Assembly: GCF_014196115.1 (NCBI RefSeq)
Contig: NZ_JACIDB010000007.1
Location: 89,663 to 153,662, forward strand
Source: Sphingomonas aquatilis
Lineage (GTDB): Bacteria > Pseudomonadota > Alphaproteobacteria > Sphingomonadales > Sphingomonadaceae
DNA length: 64,000 nt
Direction of reading: 5' to 3'
Positions 16,859-25,737 of this stretch are shown piece by piece. Made by a program: the position numbers and the translations under genes. The notes beneath the pieces are model-generated. The model made no database searches. It saw only the letters and a program-made list of their open reading frames with translations, and was not told where the DNA came from. How positions within the stretch are numbered: the stretch's first letter is position 1; every line of letters starts with the position of its first letter.

Positions 16859-17287
16859 TCAGAAATCGTTGCGATACTGTTCGTTGCCGATGAAGCCGAG
16901 CTTCGTGACCGCCGAGCGCTTGATCACCGCCAGCGTCTGGTCGACCTTGTCGTACTTCGCCTGCGGGTCCGGCTGGAAGTGCAGTTCCGGCTCCGGATTA
17001 ATCGCCGCAGCGGTGTCCAGATACTGACGCAGCGTCACCTCGTCGACCGGCTGACCATTCCACGAGACCGTGCCGGCCGCGTCGATGATGATCTTGTTCT
17101 TCTGCGGATCGACCGGCGGCTTCTGGTTACGCGGATCGTTGACCGGAAGGTCGACCTTCACCGCGTGCGTCGGGATCGGAAGGGTAATGATGAACATGAT
17201 GAGGAGCACGAGCATGACGTCGATCAACGGCGTCGTGTTCATGTCCATCATCGGCTCGCCGTCGTCCGAGCCACCACTCATTGCCAT
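16859..17287 (-). CDS. exbD2: ExbD/TolR family biopolymer transport protein (second ExbD)
   Basis: A 142-aa inner-membrane protein with one N-terminal membrane segment (TPLIDVMLVLLIMFIITLPI) carrying the essential Asp used for proton coupling, then a periplasmic domain. It works with ExbB and TonB to energise TonB-dependent receptors. The start MAMSGGSDDGEPMMDMNTTP is typical of the family. It is the last gene of the operon, 30 bp after a paralogue with which it shares the MxDxNTTPLxDVMLVLLI block. Two ExbD paralogues in one operon are known in xanthomonads and sphingomonads. Confidence 0.92.
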   Translation of the reverse strand: MAMSGGSDDGEPMMDMNTTPLIDVMLVLLIMFIITLPIPTHAVKVDLPVNDPRNQKPPVDPQKNKIIIDAAGTVSWNGQPVDEVTLRQYLDTAAAINPEPELHFQPDPQAKYDKVDQTLAVIKRSAVTKLGFIGNEQYRNDF

Positions 17288-17317
17288 GTCAAATACTCCT
17301 GGGTCGGGCGGGGCAGA

Positions 17318-17794
17318 TCAGCCACCCGCGGGTGGCGGCTGCGAGATGAAGCCGACCTTGGCGAAGCCTGCCTGCTGCATCGTGTAGATGGTGCCGCCGA
17401 TGCACTTGTAGGGCGTGTTGACGTCGCCGCGGATATGGACTTCGGGCAGTTCGAGGTTCGGGTTACCCGCTCCGCCCTGGCGTTCGATCTCCAGCTTCAG
17501 CTTGTCGACCGCGCGGGTCAGCAGGTCCTTGCTGGTGATCGGCGACGTGCCCCAATAGACGAGGCAGTTGCCGTCCGGGCCGCTCGTCACCGACAGCAGC
17601 ACGTTTTCGGGCTTCGTCGTCGTCGGATCGAAACGGACCTTGGGCAGAACGATGCCCTTGACCGTCTGGATCGCCACCGGAACGGCGATCAGGAAGATGA
17701 TGAGGAGCACCAGCATCACGTCCACGAGTGGCGTGGTGTTGATGTCCGACATCGGTTTCTCGGAGGAGCCTCCTCCTCCAGTGCTCATCGCCAT
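17318..17794 (-). CDS. exbD1: ExbD/TolR family biopolymer transport protein (first ExbD)
   Basis: A 158-aa ExbD with a Gly/Ser-rich start (MAMSTGGGGSSEKPMSDINT), the membrane segment PLVDVMLVLLIIFLIAVPVA with the proton-coupling Asp, and a periplasmic domain containing two Cys residues (about 88 and 128) not found in the second ExbD. The periplasmic Cys pair could form a disulfide. It sits third in the tonB-exbB-exbD-exbD operon and should form part of the ExbB-ExbD stator/motor complex. Confidence 0.92.
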   Translation of the reverse strand: MAMSTGGGGSSEKPMSDINTTPLVDVMLVLLIIFLIAVPVAIQTVKGIVLPKVRFDPTTTKPENVLLSVTSGPDGNCLVYWGTSPITSKDLLTRAVDKLKLEIERQGGAGNPNLELPEVHIRGDVNTPYKCIGGTIYTMQQAGFAKVGFISQPPPAGG

Positions 17795-17918
17795 GTGCGA
17801 GCTATCCTATCCATTCCTTATGGCCGGACGCCATCTGCCGCAGTGGACGAAGCCACGGGCACCGGCGCCGGCGGGTTGCGGGATGGGCCGATGCCGGCAC
17901 ATCCCGCAGCCTCGTCGC

Positions 17919-18710
17919 TTACGGGCGCGTCTGCACGCCACCGGCCTGGCCGGCGGTCGTGGTCGCGGCAACCGGCTTCACCGGCGCCTTCGAAGCGGCA
18001 CCTGCGATCGTCGGCTTCACGGCGCCGTTCGAAGCGAGGAAGCCCAGCACGTCGTTCGAGAAGGCCGACAGGTCTTCCGCGATCGACTTGTTGCGGCGCT
18101 GCAGCCAGTTGTAGGCGAGCACGGCCGGAACCGCGACGACCAGGCCGAGCGCGGTCATGATGAGCGCCTCACCGACGGGGCCTGCGACCTTGTCGATCGA
18201 GGGATCGCCCGACGCGCCGATCTTGATCAGCGCGCGGTAGATGCCGACCACGGTGCCGAACAGACCGATGAACGGTGCGGTCGCGCCGACGGTCGCGAGG
18301 AAGGCGAGACCGCCACCCAGCTTCGAGTTGATCGCCGCTTCCGAGCGGGCGAGCGAACCGTGCAGCCAGTCGTGCGCTTCGACCGGATCGGTCAGCTTGG
18401 CGTGCTGGTCCTGCGCCTGCAGGCCGTCGTCGACGAGCTGCTTGTAGGCCGAGTTCTTCTCGAGCTTGGCCGCGCCTTCACGCAGGTTGCTCGACTGCCA
18501 GAAGCCCTGACGAACGCGCTTCGCCTGGTTCATGATCTTCTGCTGCTCGAACAGCTTCGAGAACAGGATGTAGAAGGAGACGATCGACATCAGCACGAGG
18601 ATCGTGAAGACCGACTGCGAGATGAGGCCGCCTTCCTTCAGAGCGGCCTGCAGGCCGAACTGGTTTTCGGCTGCCGCGGTGCCGCCGGCCGCGAGAATGG
18701 TGGTGAGCAT
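17919..18710 (-). CDS. exbB: MotA/TolQ/ExbB proton channel family protein
   Basis: A 263-aa ExbB that forms the pentameric scaffold of the TonB energising complex. It has an N-terminal hydrophobic segment, a first membrane helix (VFTILVLMSIVSFYILFSKLF, about residues 34-54), a long cytoplasmic loop, and two C-terminal helices with the conserved GLFGTVVGIYRALIKIGASG and EALIMTALGLVVAVPAVLAYN blocks. The tail after residue 235 is Ala, Pro and Val rich and probably disordered. It lies between tonB and the first exbD. Confidence 0.94.
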   Translation of the reverse strand: MLTTILAAGGTAAAENQFGLQAALKEGGLISQSVFTILVLMSIVSFYILFSKLFEQQKIMNQAKRVRQGFWQSSNLREGAAKLEKNSAYKQLVDDGLQAQDQHAKLTDPVEAHDWLHGSLARSEAAINSKLGGGLAFLATVGATAPFIGLFGTVVGIYRALIKIGASGDPSIDKVAGPVGEALIMTALGLVVAVPAVLAYNWLQRRNKSIAEDLSAFSNDVLGFLASNGAVKPTIAGAASKAPVKPVAATTTAGQAGGVQTRP

Positions 18711-18796
18711 TTGGGTTAAATCCTTGTCAAACGGTGTAGAAGTTCGGGGAGGATCCGCCCGTCGTCCGGCCTATTCCGGATAACGGGCGGGCCGCA

Positions 18797-19471
18797 TCAT
18801 TCCTTCGGGATCTTCCAGACCACGCGCCGGGTCTGCGTCGTGGCGATCGGGTTACCGCTGGCGTCCTGCGCCGGGGTATAGCGTCCCCGCCGTGTGATCG
18901 CCGCACAGGCTGCACGATCGAGAGCCGACGAGCCGCTGGACGAAGTCGTCCGGCAATTCTCCACCCGGCCAGCGGTGCTGATCGTCCAGGCGATCACACT
19001 AGTGCCCTCTTCGTTGTTGCGAAGCGAGCTGGGCGGATAGTCGTCGTTCGTGATCCACGCCGACGGGTCACCCTTCGCACCCGCAGCCTTGCTGACGACC
19101 GGCGGGGCCGGCGGCGCAGGGGGAGCAGGCGGGGCCGGCGGCGCTGCGATCGGCGTCAGATTGACGGCCGGCGGCGGCGTCGTGACCGTCTGGATCACCA
19201 CGGGCGGCGGATTCGGATTCTGCACGATCGGCGGCGGCGACACCACGGGCGGCGGCGTCATCGGCGTATCGGGCGGAGGGGGCGGCGGTTCGTCCGGCGG
19301 CGGGGGCGGCGGCTCCTCGACGTCGAACGTATTAAGCTTTTCTTGGGCCTTCTTCACGTATTGGTACGCGAGCCCGGTGACGAAGGCATAGCCCAGCGCC
19401 GCATGGATGAGCACGACGATGAAAATCGCGACCATCTTGCCACCGGACATCTTCTGGTCAGCATAGGCCAT
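18797..19471 (-). CDS. tonB: Energy transducer TonB
   Basis: A 224-aa TonB. Residues about 12-33 form the membrane anchor (MVAIFIVVLIHAALGYAFVT); a long periplasmic spacer is extremely Pro rich (about residues 50-120, with PP repeats); the C-terminal domain carries the TonB fold (PSSLRNNEEGTSVIAWTIS, then GRYTPAQDASGNPIATTQTR). It transmits proton motive force from ExbB-ExbD to outer membrane receptors such as the two encoded in this window. First gene of the operon; 217 bp separate it from a divergent secreted protein gene, where the promoter should lie. Confidence 0.93.
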   Translation of the reverse strand: MAYADQKMSGGKMVAIFIVVLIHAALGYAFVTGLAYQYVKKAQEKLNTFDVEEPPPPPPDEPPPPPPDTPMTPPPVVSPPPIVQNPNPPPVVIQTVTTPPPAVNLTPIAAPPAPPAPPAPPAPPVVSKAAGAKGDPSAWITNDDYPPSSLRNNEEGTSVIAWTISTAGRVENCRTTSSSGSSALDRAACAAITRRGRYTPAQDASGNPIATTQTRRVVWKIPKE

Positions 19472-19688
19472 TCAGCAACGACACTCCCTAATCTCGTGGT
19501 CCTCGCGGCGCCTGGGGGAAGGACACGCGTAGGCCACTGCCCCGGCTGCGCCGGATATGGCAGTGCCGTCAGTCCTATCGCCCCGTTCCCCGCCGCGCAA
19601 ACGCTTTGTCGGACGCAACAAACGTACAATCGCTTCGCGACAGAATTATTTCTGTATCGTTCAGGCGCGCTGGGCTAGCGCTACCGCC

Positions 19689-20582
19689 ATGATCAGCGCC
19701 TTTCACCGTCGGCCGGCCGCCCTGCTCGCCTGCCTCGCCTCGGCCGTATCCAGCCCCCTTATTGCCGCACAAATGCCGCAGAATTCCGCGGTTTCGGCCA
19801 CAAGCGCCTCACCCGGCATCGGCGCGCAAGCCGCGCCGCCCTATGCCGACATCGCCGATCTGGTGATCGCGTCGCCAATCATCGCGGACGCCACGATCCG
19901 CTCGGCCCTGAAGCTGAAGGGCGCCGATTCGGCCGGCGTCGCGCCGGGCATGACACGCTATTATGTCGAGGCCGATCTGGTCGCGCTGGTGCGCGGCGCA
20001 GGCGGATTGCCACCGCGAATCGGTTATCTGCTTGATGTGGCGCCCGATTCGGCAGGCCGCCAGCCAAAGCTCAAGAAACTGCGCGTCCTGCTGTTCGGGC
20101 GGAGCGTGCCGGGCACGCCGAATCAGATCCAGCTCGTCGCGCCCGATGCACAGATTCCCTGGTCCCCAACCGAAGACCAGCGTGTCCGCGCGATCGCACA
20201 AAGCCTCGTCGCCGCCGATGCGCCGCCCGTCGTCACCGGCATCGGCAACGCCTTCCACGTACCCGGCGCGCTGCCCGGCGAAGGCGAGACGCAGGTGTTC
20301 CTGACCACTGCGAACGGTGCGCCCGTCTCGCTGACGGTGCTCCGCCGGCCCGGCGAGCAGCCGCGCTGGGCGGTCGCGCTGTCGGAGATCGTCGACGAGG
20401 CCGCTGCACCGCCGGCACGCGATACGTTGCTCTGGTATCGTCTGGCCTGCGCCCTGCCCGCTGCGCTACCCGATCGCAGCACGGCCTCGCTCGATCCCGC
20501 CAATGCGGAGCTCGCGCGGCAGGACTATCGTTTCGTCCTGGAACAGCTCGGCCCCTGCGGCCGGACGCGCACGCTGCGCTGA
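19689..20582 (+). CDS. Secreted hypothetical protein
   Basis: A 297-aa protein with an N-terminal signal (MISAFHRRPAALLACLASAV, cleavage near SPLIAAQ). The mature part starts with a Ser/Ala linker and has a domain with strands such as GMTRYYVEADLVALVRGAGG, PPRIGYLLDVAPDSAGRQPK and LKKLRVLLFGRSVPGTPNQI, and a C-terminal segment with two Cys (LACALP and GPCGRT). I do not recognise a family with a known function, although similar proteins appear common in sphingomonads. The ATG at 19689 gives the signal peptide; frame upstream of it is noncoding. It is divergent from tonB. Confidence 0.7.
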   Translation: MISAFHRRPAALLACLASAVSSPLIAAQMPQNSAVSATSASPGIGAQAAPPYADIADLVIASPIIADATIRSALKLKGADSAGVAPGMTRYYVEADLVALVRGAGGLPPRIGYLLDVAPDSAGRQPKLKKLRVLLFGRSVPGTPNQIQLVAPDAQIPWSPTEDQRVRAIAQSLVAADAPPVVTGIGNAFHVPGALPGEGETQVFLTTANGAPVSLTVLRRPGEQPRWAVALSEIVDEAAAPPARDTLLWYRLACALPAALPDRSTASLDPANAELARQDYRFVLEQLGPCGRTRTLR

Positions 20583-20600
20583 TCCGGCCCGCGCCGCCGT

Positions 20601-20972
20601 TTACCGACGGTGACGGACCAGCGTGACCCCGATCGATTCGCCCGCCTCGGCGATGGCGAGTTTCACGATCTTCACCTCGACGCGCAGCACACGCTCGTCG
20701 GCGAGGAACAGCGTCTCGCAGATATGGTCCGCGACCGCCTCGATCAGCGTGAAGTGCAACCCTTCGGGCAAAGCGGTGGTCGCCGCATGTTTCAGATCGA
20801 GATAGTTTTTCGACGCCGACAGCGGCGTATCGGGCGCGAAATGATCCGGGCAGCGCAGGTCGACGGTCAGGTCGATGCGCAGCGGCTGCGGCAGGTGCGT
20901 TTCTTCCGAATAGATGCCGGTGAGCACCTGGACTTCGAGGTCATGGACCTGCAGCTGAAGACGGTCTTGCAT
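20601..20972 (-). CDS. folB: Dihydroneopterin aldolase-family protein (FolB/FolX type)
   Basis: A 123-aa tunnelling-fold enzyme likely to convert dihydroneopterin to hydroxymethyl-dihydropterin in folate synthesis. Family features visible are the strand LQVHDLEVQVLTGIYSEE with the substrate Glu region, QPLRIDLTVDL, SKNYLDLKHAATTALPEGLH, and the C-terminal strand with the catalytic Lys (VEVKIVKLAIAEAGESIGVT). The ATG at 20972 starts the conserved N terminus. The epimerase paralogue FolX cannot be excluded. Convergent with the secreted protein gene and divergent from the GNAT gene. Confidence 0.85.
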   Translation of the reverse strand: MQDRLQLQVHDLEVQVLTGIYSEETHLPQPLRIDLTVDLRCPDHFAPDTPLSASKNYLDLKHAATTALPEGLHFTLIEAVADHICETLFLADERVLRVEVKIVKLAIAEAGESIGVTLVRHRR

Positions 20973-21103
20973 GGGCGGCGCCTCTAGCAAGCCTGCTCGC
21001 CGGACGCGAGGGCGGTGCGATCCTTGCGCATTCCGCTTGCCATCCGCCCCCGCGCGCGTCATGCGCGCCGCCGCCCGCTGTCGGGCGTGAAGGACCCCTG
21101 CCC

Positions 21104-21628
21104 GTGATCGCTTTCGTGCCGCTGGCTGATATCGATGGCGCCGCCGTCGAGGCGCTGCTCGACCGTGCGTTCGGCACCGACCGTCACGGGCGTACCGCTT
21201 ATAAGGTGCGTGGCGCCGCCGCCGCAGTGCCCGCGCTCAGCGTCGCCGCGGTGGAAGACGGCACGCTGATCGGCTCGATCCAGTGCTGGCCCGTCCTGCT
21301 GACCGGTGACGATGGCGTCGGTCACCGTCTGACCATGATCGGTCCGGTCGCGGTCGAGCCGGGGCGGCAGCGCGATGGCATCGGCCGCCGCCTCATGACG
21401 CAGGCGCTCGACGCGGCGGCGGAGCATGGCCTCGATCGCGCGCTGATGCTGATCGGCGACCCGGAATATTATACGCGCTTCTTCGGCTTCGACGCATCGC
21501 GCACCGCCGGCTGGCGCCTGCCCGGCCCGGTCGAACGCCACCGTCTGCTCGCGCGCGGTGCCGATGTGCCTGCCATCGATGGCATGCTGGGACCGATCAC
21601 CTCGCCAGCGGCGCACGCAAACGCCTGA
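21104..21628 (+). CDS. GNAT family N-acetyltransferase
   Basis: A 174-aa acetyltransferase starting at a GTG preceded by AAGGA. The acetyl-CoA motif A is visible: MIGPVAVEPGRQRDGIGRRL (Q/R-x-x-G-x-G near residues 85-100), followed by ALDAAAEHGLDRALMLIGDPEYYTRFFGFD. This last block (GDPEYYxRFGF) is characteristic of the YhbS-like N-acetyltransferase group. The acceptor substrate is unknown. It lies 41 bp before the DUF1285-Nudix-cca operon. Confidence 0.88.
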   Translation: MIAFVPLADIDGAAVEALLDRAFGTDRHGRTAYKVRGAAAAVPALSVAAVEDGTLIGSIQCWPVLLTGDDGVGHRLTMIGPVAVEPGRQRDGIGRRLMTQALDAAAEHGLDRALMLIGDPEYYTRFFGFDASRTAGWRLPGPVERHRLLARGADVPAIDGMLGPITSPAAHANA

Positions 21629-21669
21629 CCCGCTTTACGTCGCGCCTGCCAGCCCCTACCTCGCCCCCC

Positions 21670-22233
21670 ATGCCGATGGAGGAGCTTCCCGATCTCGCCG
21701 GTCTCAGCCTAGCCGAGATCGCCACCCTGGTCGAACAACGGCGCCTGCCGCCGGTCGAACAGTGGAACCCCGCACATTGCGGCGACAGCGAGATGCGCAT
21801 CGCGCGCGACGGCACCTGGTTTCATCAGGGGTCGCCGATCGGCCGCCAGACGATGGTGCGCCTGTTTTCCACCATCCTGCGCCGCGAAGACGATGGCCGG
21901 TACGTGCTCGTCACGCCGGTCGAGAAGCTCGACATTGCGGTCGAGGACGCCCCCTTCGTCGCGGTCGAAATGAAGGCCGACGGCAACGGCCCCGACAGTC
22001 GCCTCGCCTTCCGGCTGAACACTGGCGATCTCGTAAAGGCCGGCCCGGACCATCCGCTGCGCTTCGCCACGAGCGAGGACGGCCCGCGCCCCTACCTCCA
22101 CGTCCGCGGCGGACTGGAGGCGCTCGTCGCGCGGCCGGTCTATTACGACCTCGCCGAGCGCGCGCTTGCTGACCCGGAACGCCCTGGCGTCTGGAGCGAT
22201 GGCGCCTTCTTCCCGCTGGACATGACCGCGTGA
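21670..22233 (+). CDS. DUF1285 domain-containing protein
   Basis: A 187-aa protein that matches the DUF1285 pattern: PPVEQWNPAHCGDSEMRIAR, DGTWFHQGSPIGRQTMVRLF, STILRREDDGRYVLVTPVEK and a C-terminal PYLHVRGGLEALVARPVYYD. The function of the family is unknown. It is the first gene of a tight cluster: its TGA overlaps the GTG of the Nudix gene, which in turn overlaps cca, an order common in sphingomonads. This suggests a link to RNA or coenzyme metabolism, but that is guesswork. Confidence 0.88.
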   Translation: MPMEELPDLAGLSLAEIATLVEQRRLPPVEQWNPAHCGDSEMRIARDGTWFHQGSPIGRQTMVRLFSTILRREDDGRYVLVTPVEKLDIAVEDAPFVAVEMKADGNGPDSRLAFRLNTGDLVKAGPDHPLRFATSEDGPRPYLHVRGGLEALVARPVYYDLAERALADPERPGVWSDGAFFPLDMTA

Positions 22234-22826
22234 GCCTCGCCGCGCGGCTGGCTGCCGCCCTCGACACGGGGCGGGCCGCGCAGCCTGCGCTGCTGACGGG
22301 CGATCATCGCGATCTCGAAACGCGCAGCGACGCCGATCTGACGCCCGCCGCGGTCCTGATCGCGGTGACCGACCGCCCCCGCCCCGGCGTGATCCTCACC
22401 CAGCGCACCGACACGCTCCGCAATCACGCAGGCCAGGTCGCCTTCCCCGGCGGCCGCCTCGATCCGGGCGAAGACCCGGTGACCGCCGCGCTGCGCGAGG
22501 CGGAAGAGGAGGTCGCGCTGCCCCGCGGCCTCGTTCACGTCGTCGGCAGCATCGCGCCCTATCGCACCGTCACCGGCTTCGCCGTCACGCCAGTGCTCGG
22601 CGTCGTCCCCGCCGACGTGCCGCTGGTGCCGAGCGAGGCGGAGGTCGCCAGCGTCTTCGAAGTCCCGCTCCATCATCTGCTCGACCCGGCGCAGCAGGTG
22701 GAGGCGAGCGCCGAATGGCGCGGACAGACGCGGCATTTTTACGAAATCCGCTGGCAGGATCGCCGGATCTGGGGCGCGACCGCAGCGATGCTGGTCAATC
22801 TGTCACGGCAGCTCGCATGGGCGTGA
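22230..22826 (+). CDS. CoA pyrophosphatase-type Nudix hydrolase
   Basis: A 198-aa Nudix protein. The Nudix box is complete (GGRLDPGEDPVTAALREAEE then EVAL, about residues 76-100), and the block directly before it, LTQRTDTLRNHAGQVAFPGG, matches the UPF0035 extension (LLTxR...HxGQVAFPGG) that marks the CoA-cleaving NudL/PCD1 group. The enzyme would split CoA or its oxidised derivatives into 4'-phosphopantetheine and 3',5'-ADP. The GTG start overlaps the DUF1285 stop (GTGA) and its own 3' end overlaps cca by 10 bp, so all three are translationally coupled. Confidence 0.9.
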   Translation: MSLAARLAAALDTGRAAQPALLTGDHRDLETRSDADLTPAAVLIAVTDRPRPGVILTQRTDTLRNHAGQVAFPGGRLDPGEDPVTAALREAEEEVALPRGLVHVVGSIAPYRTVTGFAVTPVLGVVPADVPLVPSEAEVASVFEVPLHHLLDPAQQVEASAEWRGQTRHFYEIRWQDRRIWGATAAMLVNLSRQLAWA

Positions 22827-24031
22827 CCCTGAACCTCGACCGGCTTGCGGCGCGCGAAGGCTTTGCGGCGCTGATCGAGGCGTTGGGCGGTCCGGACCAG
22901 ACCCGGCTCGTCGGCGGCGTGGTGCGCGATACGCTATTGGGACTCGACCCTGCCGACGTCGATCTCGCGACGCGGCTGTTGCCCGACGATGTGCTTGCCC
23001 GCCTGAAGGCCGCCGGTATCCGCGCCGTCCCCACCGGCATCGCCCATGGCACCGTCACCGCCGTCCTCCCGTCCGGCCCGATCGAGGTGACGACGCTGCG
23101 TCATGACGTCAGCACCGACGGGCGCCACGCGGTCGTCGCGTTCACGGACGCGTGGGACGAAGATGCCGCACGCCGCGACTTCACGATGAACGCACTCTAC
23201 GCCGATCCCGTTACGGGCGCAGTGTTCGATTCGGTCGGCGGCCTCGCCGATCTGGAGGCTCGCGTCGTGCGCTTCATCGGCGATCCCTATCGCCGCATCG
23301 CCGAGGATCATCTGCGCATCCTGCGCTTCTTCCGCTTCCACGCCCGCTTCGGCGACACGCCCGACGCGGAGGGCCTTGCGGCCTGCAGCGCCCGCGCCAA
23401 CGACCTGATGGCGTTGTCGCGCGAACGGATCGCGTCCGAACTGCTCAAGCTGCTCGTTGCGGCGCAGGCGGTGCGCGTCGTCGCGCTCATGATCGACCAC
23501 GGCATCTTCCGCGCGGTCCTGCCCGAGATCGTCGATGCCGCGCCGCTTGCCGAACTGGCGGAGCGCGAGGCGGCGGCTGGCATCGCGCCTGATGCGATCC
23601 GCCGACTGGCGACGCTGATCCCGCCCGCCGCGGCGGAAAGCGTCGGCGCGCGCCTCAAGCTGTCGAACGCCGACCGCAAGCGCCTTTGCGCGGCAACGCA
23701 GGGTCCGGGCGACGAAGGGCCCCGCGCGCTCGCCTATCGCGTCGGCATGGCGAGCGCGATCGACCGCCTGTTGCTGGCCGGCGAAGACGTGTCGGCGTTG
23801 CACGAGTGGACGTCACCCGCTTTGCCGATCGGTGGCGGTGCGTTGGTGGCACGGGGGCTGTCGAAAGGACCGCAGGTCGCCGCAGTCTTGCGCGCCATCG
23901 AAACGCGCTGGATCGCCGAGGGCTTTCCCCCAGCCGATCGCGTCGATCAGATCGCCGATGCGGCGGTCGAGGACGCCCTCGCCGCCCGGATCGTCGACAG
24001 CGCATCGACGGCCTCGAGCGGACGCGCGTAA
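22817..24031 (+). CDS. cca: CCA tRNA nucleotidyltransferase
   Basis: A 404-aa class II nucleotidyltransferase that adds or repairs the 3'-CCA of tRNAs. The catalytic head has LVGGVVRDTLLG (about residue 30), the metal-binding DVDLAT (about 50) and the RRDFTMNALYAD motif (about 120). Next come the RRIAEDHLRILRFFRFHARFG segment and the helical neck. The ATG at 22817 overlaps the preceding Nudix gene by 10 bp. Its last 85 bp overlap the 3' end of the convergent GGDEF-EAL gene. A poly(A) polymerase I role is less likely given the size and motif set. Confidence 0.93.
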   Translation: MGVTLNLDRLAAREGFAALIEALGGPDQTRLVGGVVRDTLLGLDPADVDLATRLLPDDVLARLKAAGIRAVPTGIAHGTVTAVLPSGPIEVTTLRHDVSTDGRHAVVAFTDAWDEDAARRDFTMNALYADPVTGAVFDSVGGLADLEARVVRFIGDPYRRIAEDHLRILRFFRFHARFGDTPDAEGLAACSARANDLMALSRERIASELLKLLVAAQAVRVVALMIDHGIFRAVLPEIVDAAPLAELAEREAAAGIAPDAIRRLATLIPPAAAESVGARLKLSNADRKRLCAATQGPGDEGPRALAYRVGMASAIDRLLLAGEDVSALHEWTSPALPIGGGALVARGLSKGPQVAAVLRAIETRWIAEGFPPADRVDQIADAAVEDALAARIVDSASTASSGRA

Positions 24032-25653
24032 AGATAACCCTGGCCATAGGTGCAACCCAGCGCCGCGAGCGTCTGCGCCAGATCGTTGCTCTCGATGCCC
24101 TCCGCGGTCGTGCGCATGCCGAGCGCCTGCGCCAGGCTGAGCACAGCGCGGACGATCGCGATCTTGTCGCGGTCGGTCAGCATGCCCGTCACGAAGCTGC
24201 GGTCGATCTTCAAAATGTCGATCGGCAGCTTCTGGAGGTAGGCGAGGTTCGAATAGCCCGTGCCGAAATCGTCCATCGCCAGCGTACACCCGAGCGATTT
24301 CAGCGCGTGCATGATCCCCGCGATACGATCGGGATCGCTGACGATCGCGCTCTCGGTCAGTTCCAGCACGAGGCGGTCGCCCGTCAGATCGTGGCGGATC
24401 AACGCCGCCTCGACGACAGGAGCGATATCGTCGCGCTGCATCTGGATCGCCGACAGGTTGACCGCGAGGCGCATGCCGCACGAGCCGCCGCATTCCTCGT
24501 CCCACCAGCGCAGCGTGCGCGCCGCTTCCTCGATCGCCCAGCGCCCCAGCGGCACGATCAGCCCCGATTCCTCGGCGACCGGGATGAAGGCACCCGGATC
24601 ATGCTCGACGCCGTGCGGGTCGCGCCAGCGCGCCAGCGCCTCGAACGAGACGATCGCACCGCTCGACAGGTCGCAGATCGGCTGGAAGGCGAGGCGTAGC
24701 TGGCGCTCCTCGATCGCGCGACGCAGCGCGGTCTCCATCGCGAACTGCTCGCGTGCCTGCGTAAAGGCCTGGGTCTGATAGCTTTCGACCTGCAACCCCG
24801 ACTTGGCGCGCTTGGCGGCGAATTGCGCGTTGCGGATCAGCTCCTCGGCATCTTCGACGCTCTCGTCGGCATGCGCGATGCCGACCGAACATTCGATGCC
24901 GATCTCGTAATCGCTCAGGCGGAACGGCGCCGTCAGCACGCGCTGGATACGCTCTGCGAGCCAGGTCGCCTCCGCCTGATCGTCGTCGATCCCCATCAGG
25001 ATCCCGAATTCGTCGCCACCGATCCGCGCCAGCACGTCACGCGCGCGCAGCGCCCCCTTGATCCGGCGCGCAACGGTAATGAGCAGCTCATCACCGGCAA
25101 GGCCGCCAAGGCACGCATTCAGCCGCCCGAATCGGTCCAGGTCGATGACCAGCACCGCACACCGCCCCTGATCCTTCTGCGCCGTCTCGATCGCATCGCC
25201 GAACCCTTCGCGATTGGGCAGGCCGGTCAGGCTATCCGTGGTCATCTCACGGCGTAGCGAGCGTTCGGTGTGGACCTGCGCCGTCAGGTCGATGAAGGAA
25301 ATCTGGCATCGATCGCGCAGCGCCGGCGTCGGCCGTGCGAAGGTCACGCGGTAATAGCGCGAATCGATCACCTGCCCGATCGACCAGTCGAAATCGGTGC
25401 GCATCTCGGTCGATCGAAGGAACGCGTCGATCCGACTCGCCAGCAGCGCGAGCATCGGCGACCGATCCGCCACCACGCCCAGTCCCGCGAGTCGGTAGGC
25501 CCGGTTCATCGAGAGGAAGCCAAAGGCATCGCCCTCGCGCGCCACCTGCACCGCGGGGATCGGAATCAGCTCGAGATCCCGCTCGAGCATCTCCTGCGCG
25601 GCGGAAAACGGGGGCACCAGATCGGACGAGGCGGTAGCCATAGTCCCGTCCAT
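23947..25653 (-). CDS. GGDEF-EAL cyclic-di-GMP signalling protein with N-terminal PAS-like domain
   Basis: A 568-aa soluble protein. An N-terminal PAS-like sensor (about residues 20-125) is followed by a diguanylate cyclase domain with intact GGDEF (ARIGGDEFGIL) and the inhibitory RxxD I-site (RARD) five residues before it. The C-terminal phosphodiesterase domain keeps FEALARW, NLSAIQ, LTESAI, DDFGTG, ILKIDRSF, AEGIES and GQGYLYARP, so both activities could be functional. No membrane segment is seen. Two candidate starts lie four codons apart (25653 and 25641). The 3' end overlaps cca in the convergent direction. Confidence 0.93.
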   Translation of the reverse strand: MDGTMATASSDLVPPFSAAQEMLERDLELIPIPAVQVAREGDAFGFLSMNRAYRLAGLGVVADRSPMLALLASRIDAFLRSTEMRTDFDWSIGQVIDSRYYRVTFARPTPALRDRCQISFIDLTAQVHTERSLRREMTTDSLTGLPNREGFGDAIETAQKDQGRCAVLVIDLDRFGRLNACLGGLAGDELLITVARRIKGALRARDVLARIGGDEFGILMGIDDDQAEATWLAERIQRVLTAPFRLSDYEIGIECSVGIAHADESVEDAEELIRNAQFAAKRAKSGLQVESYQTQAFTQAREQFAMETALRRAIEERQLRLAFQPICDLSSGAIVSFEALARWRDPHGVEHDPGAFIPVAEESGLIVPLGRWAIEEAARTLRWWDEECGGSCGMRLAVNLSAIQMQRDDIAPVVEAALIRHDLTGDRLVLELTESAIVSDPDRIAGIMHALKSLGCTLAMDDFGTGYSNLAYLQKLPIDILKIDRSFVTGMLTDRDKIAIVRAVLSLAQALGMRTTAEGIESNDLAQTLAALGCTYGQGYLYARPLEAVDALSTIRAARASSTAASAI

Positions 25654-25698
25654 AACCGGCGTTCGTTAAAGCGATCTGAAAGTCGGCCAGACGTTTAC

Positions 25699-25728
25699 GC
25701 GGCCCCCGCCCGATCGGGCGAGGGCCGC
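25699..25728 (-). terminator. Long hairpin after the TonB-dependent receptor gene
   Basis: A nearly perfect 15-bp inverted repeat (GCGGCCCCCGCCCGA with TCGGGCGAGGGCCGC, one mismatch) starts 9 bp after the receptor stop. It probably ends the receptor transcript; no T-tract follows. Confidence 0.55.
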
Positions 25729-25737
25729 GCACGCCGT

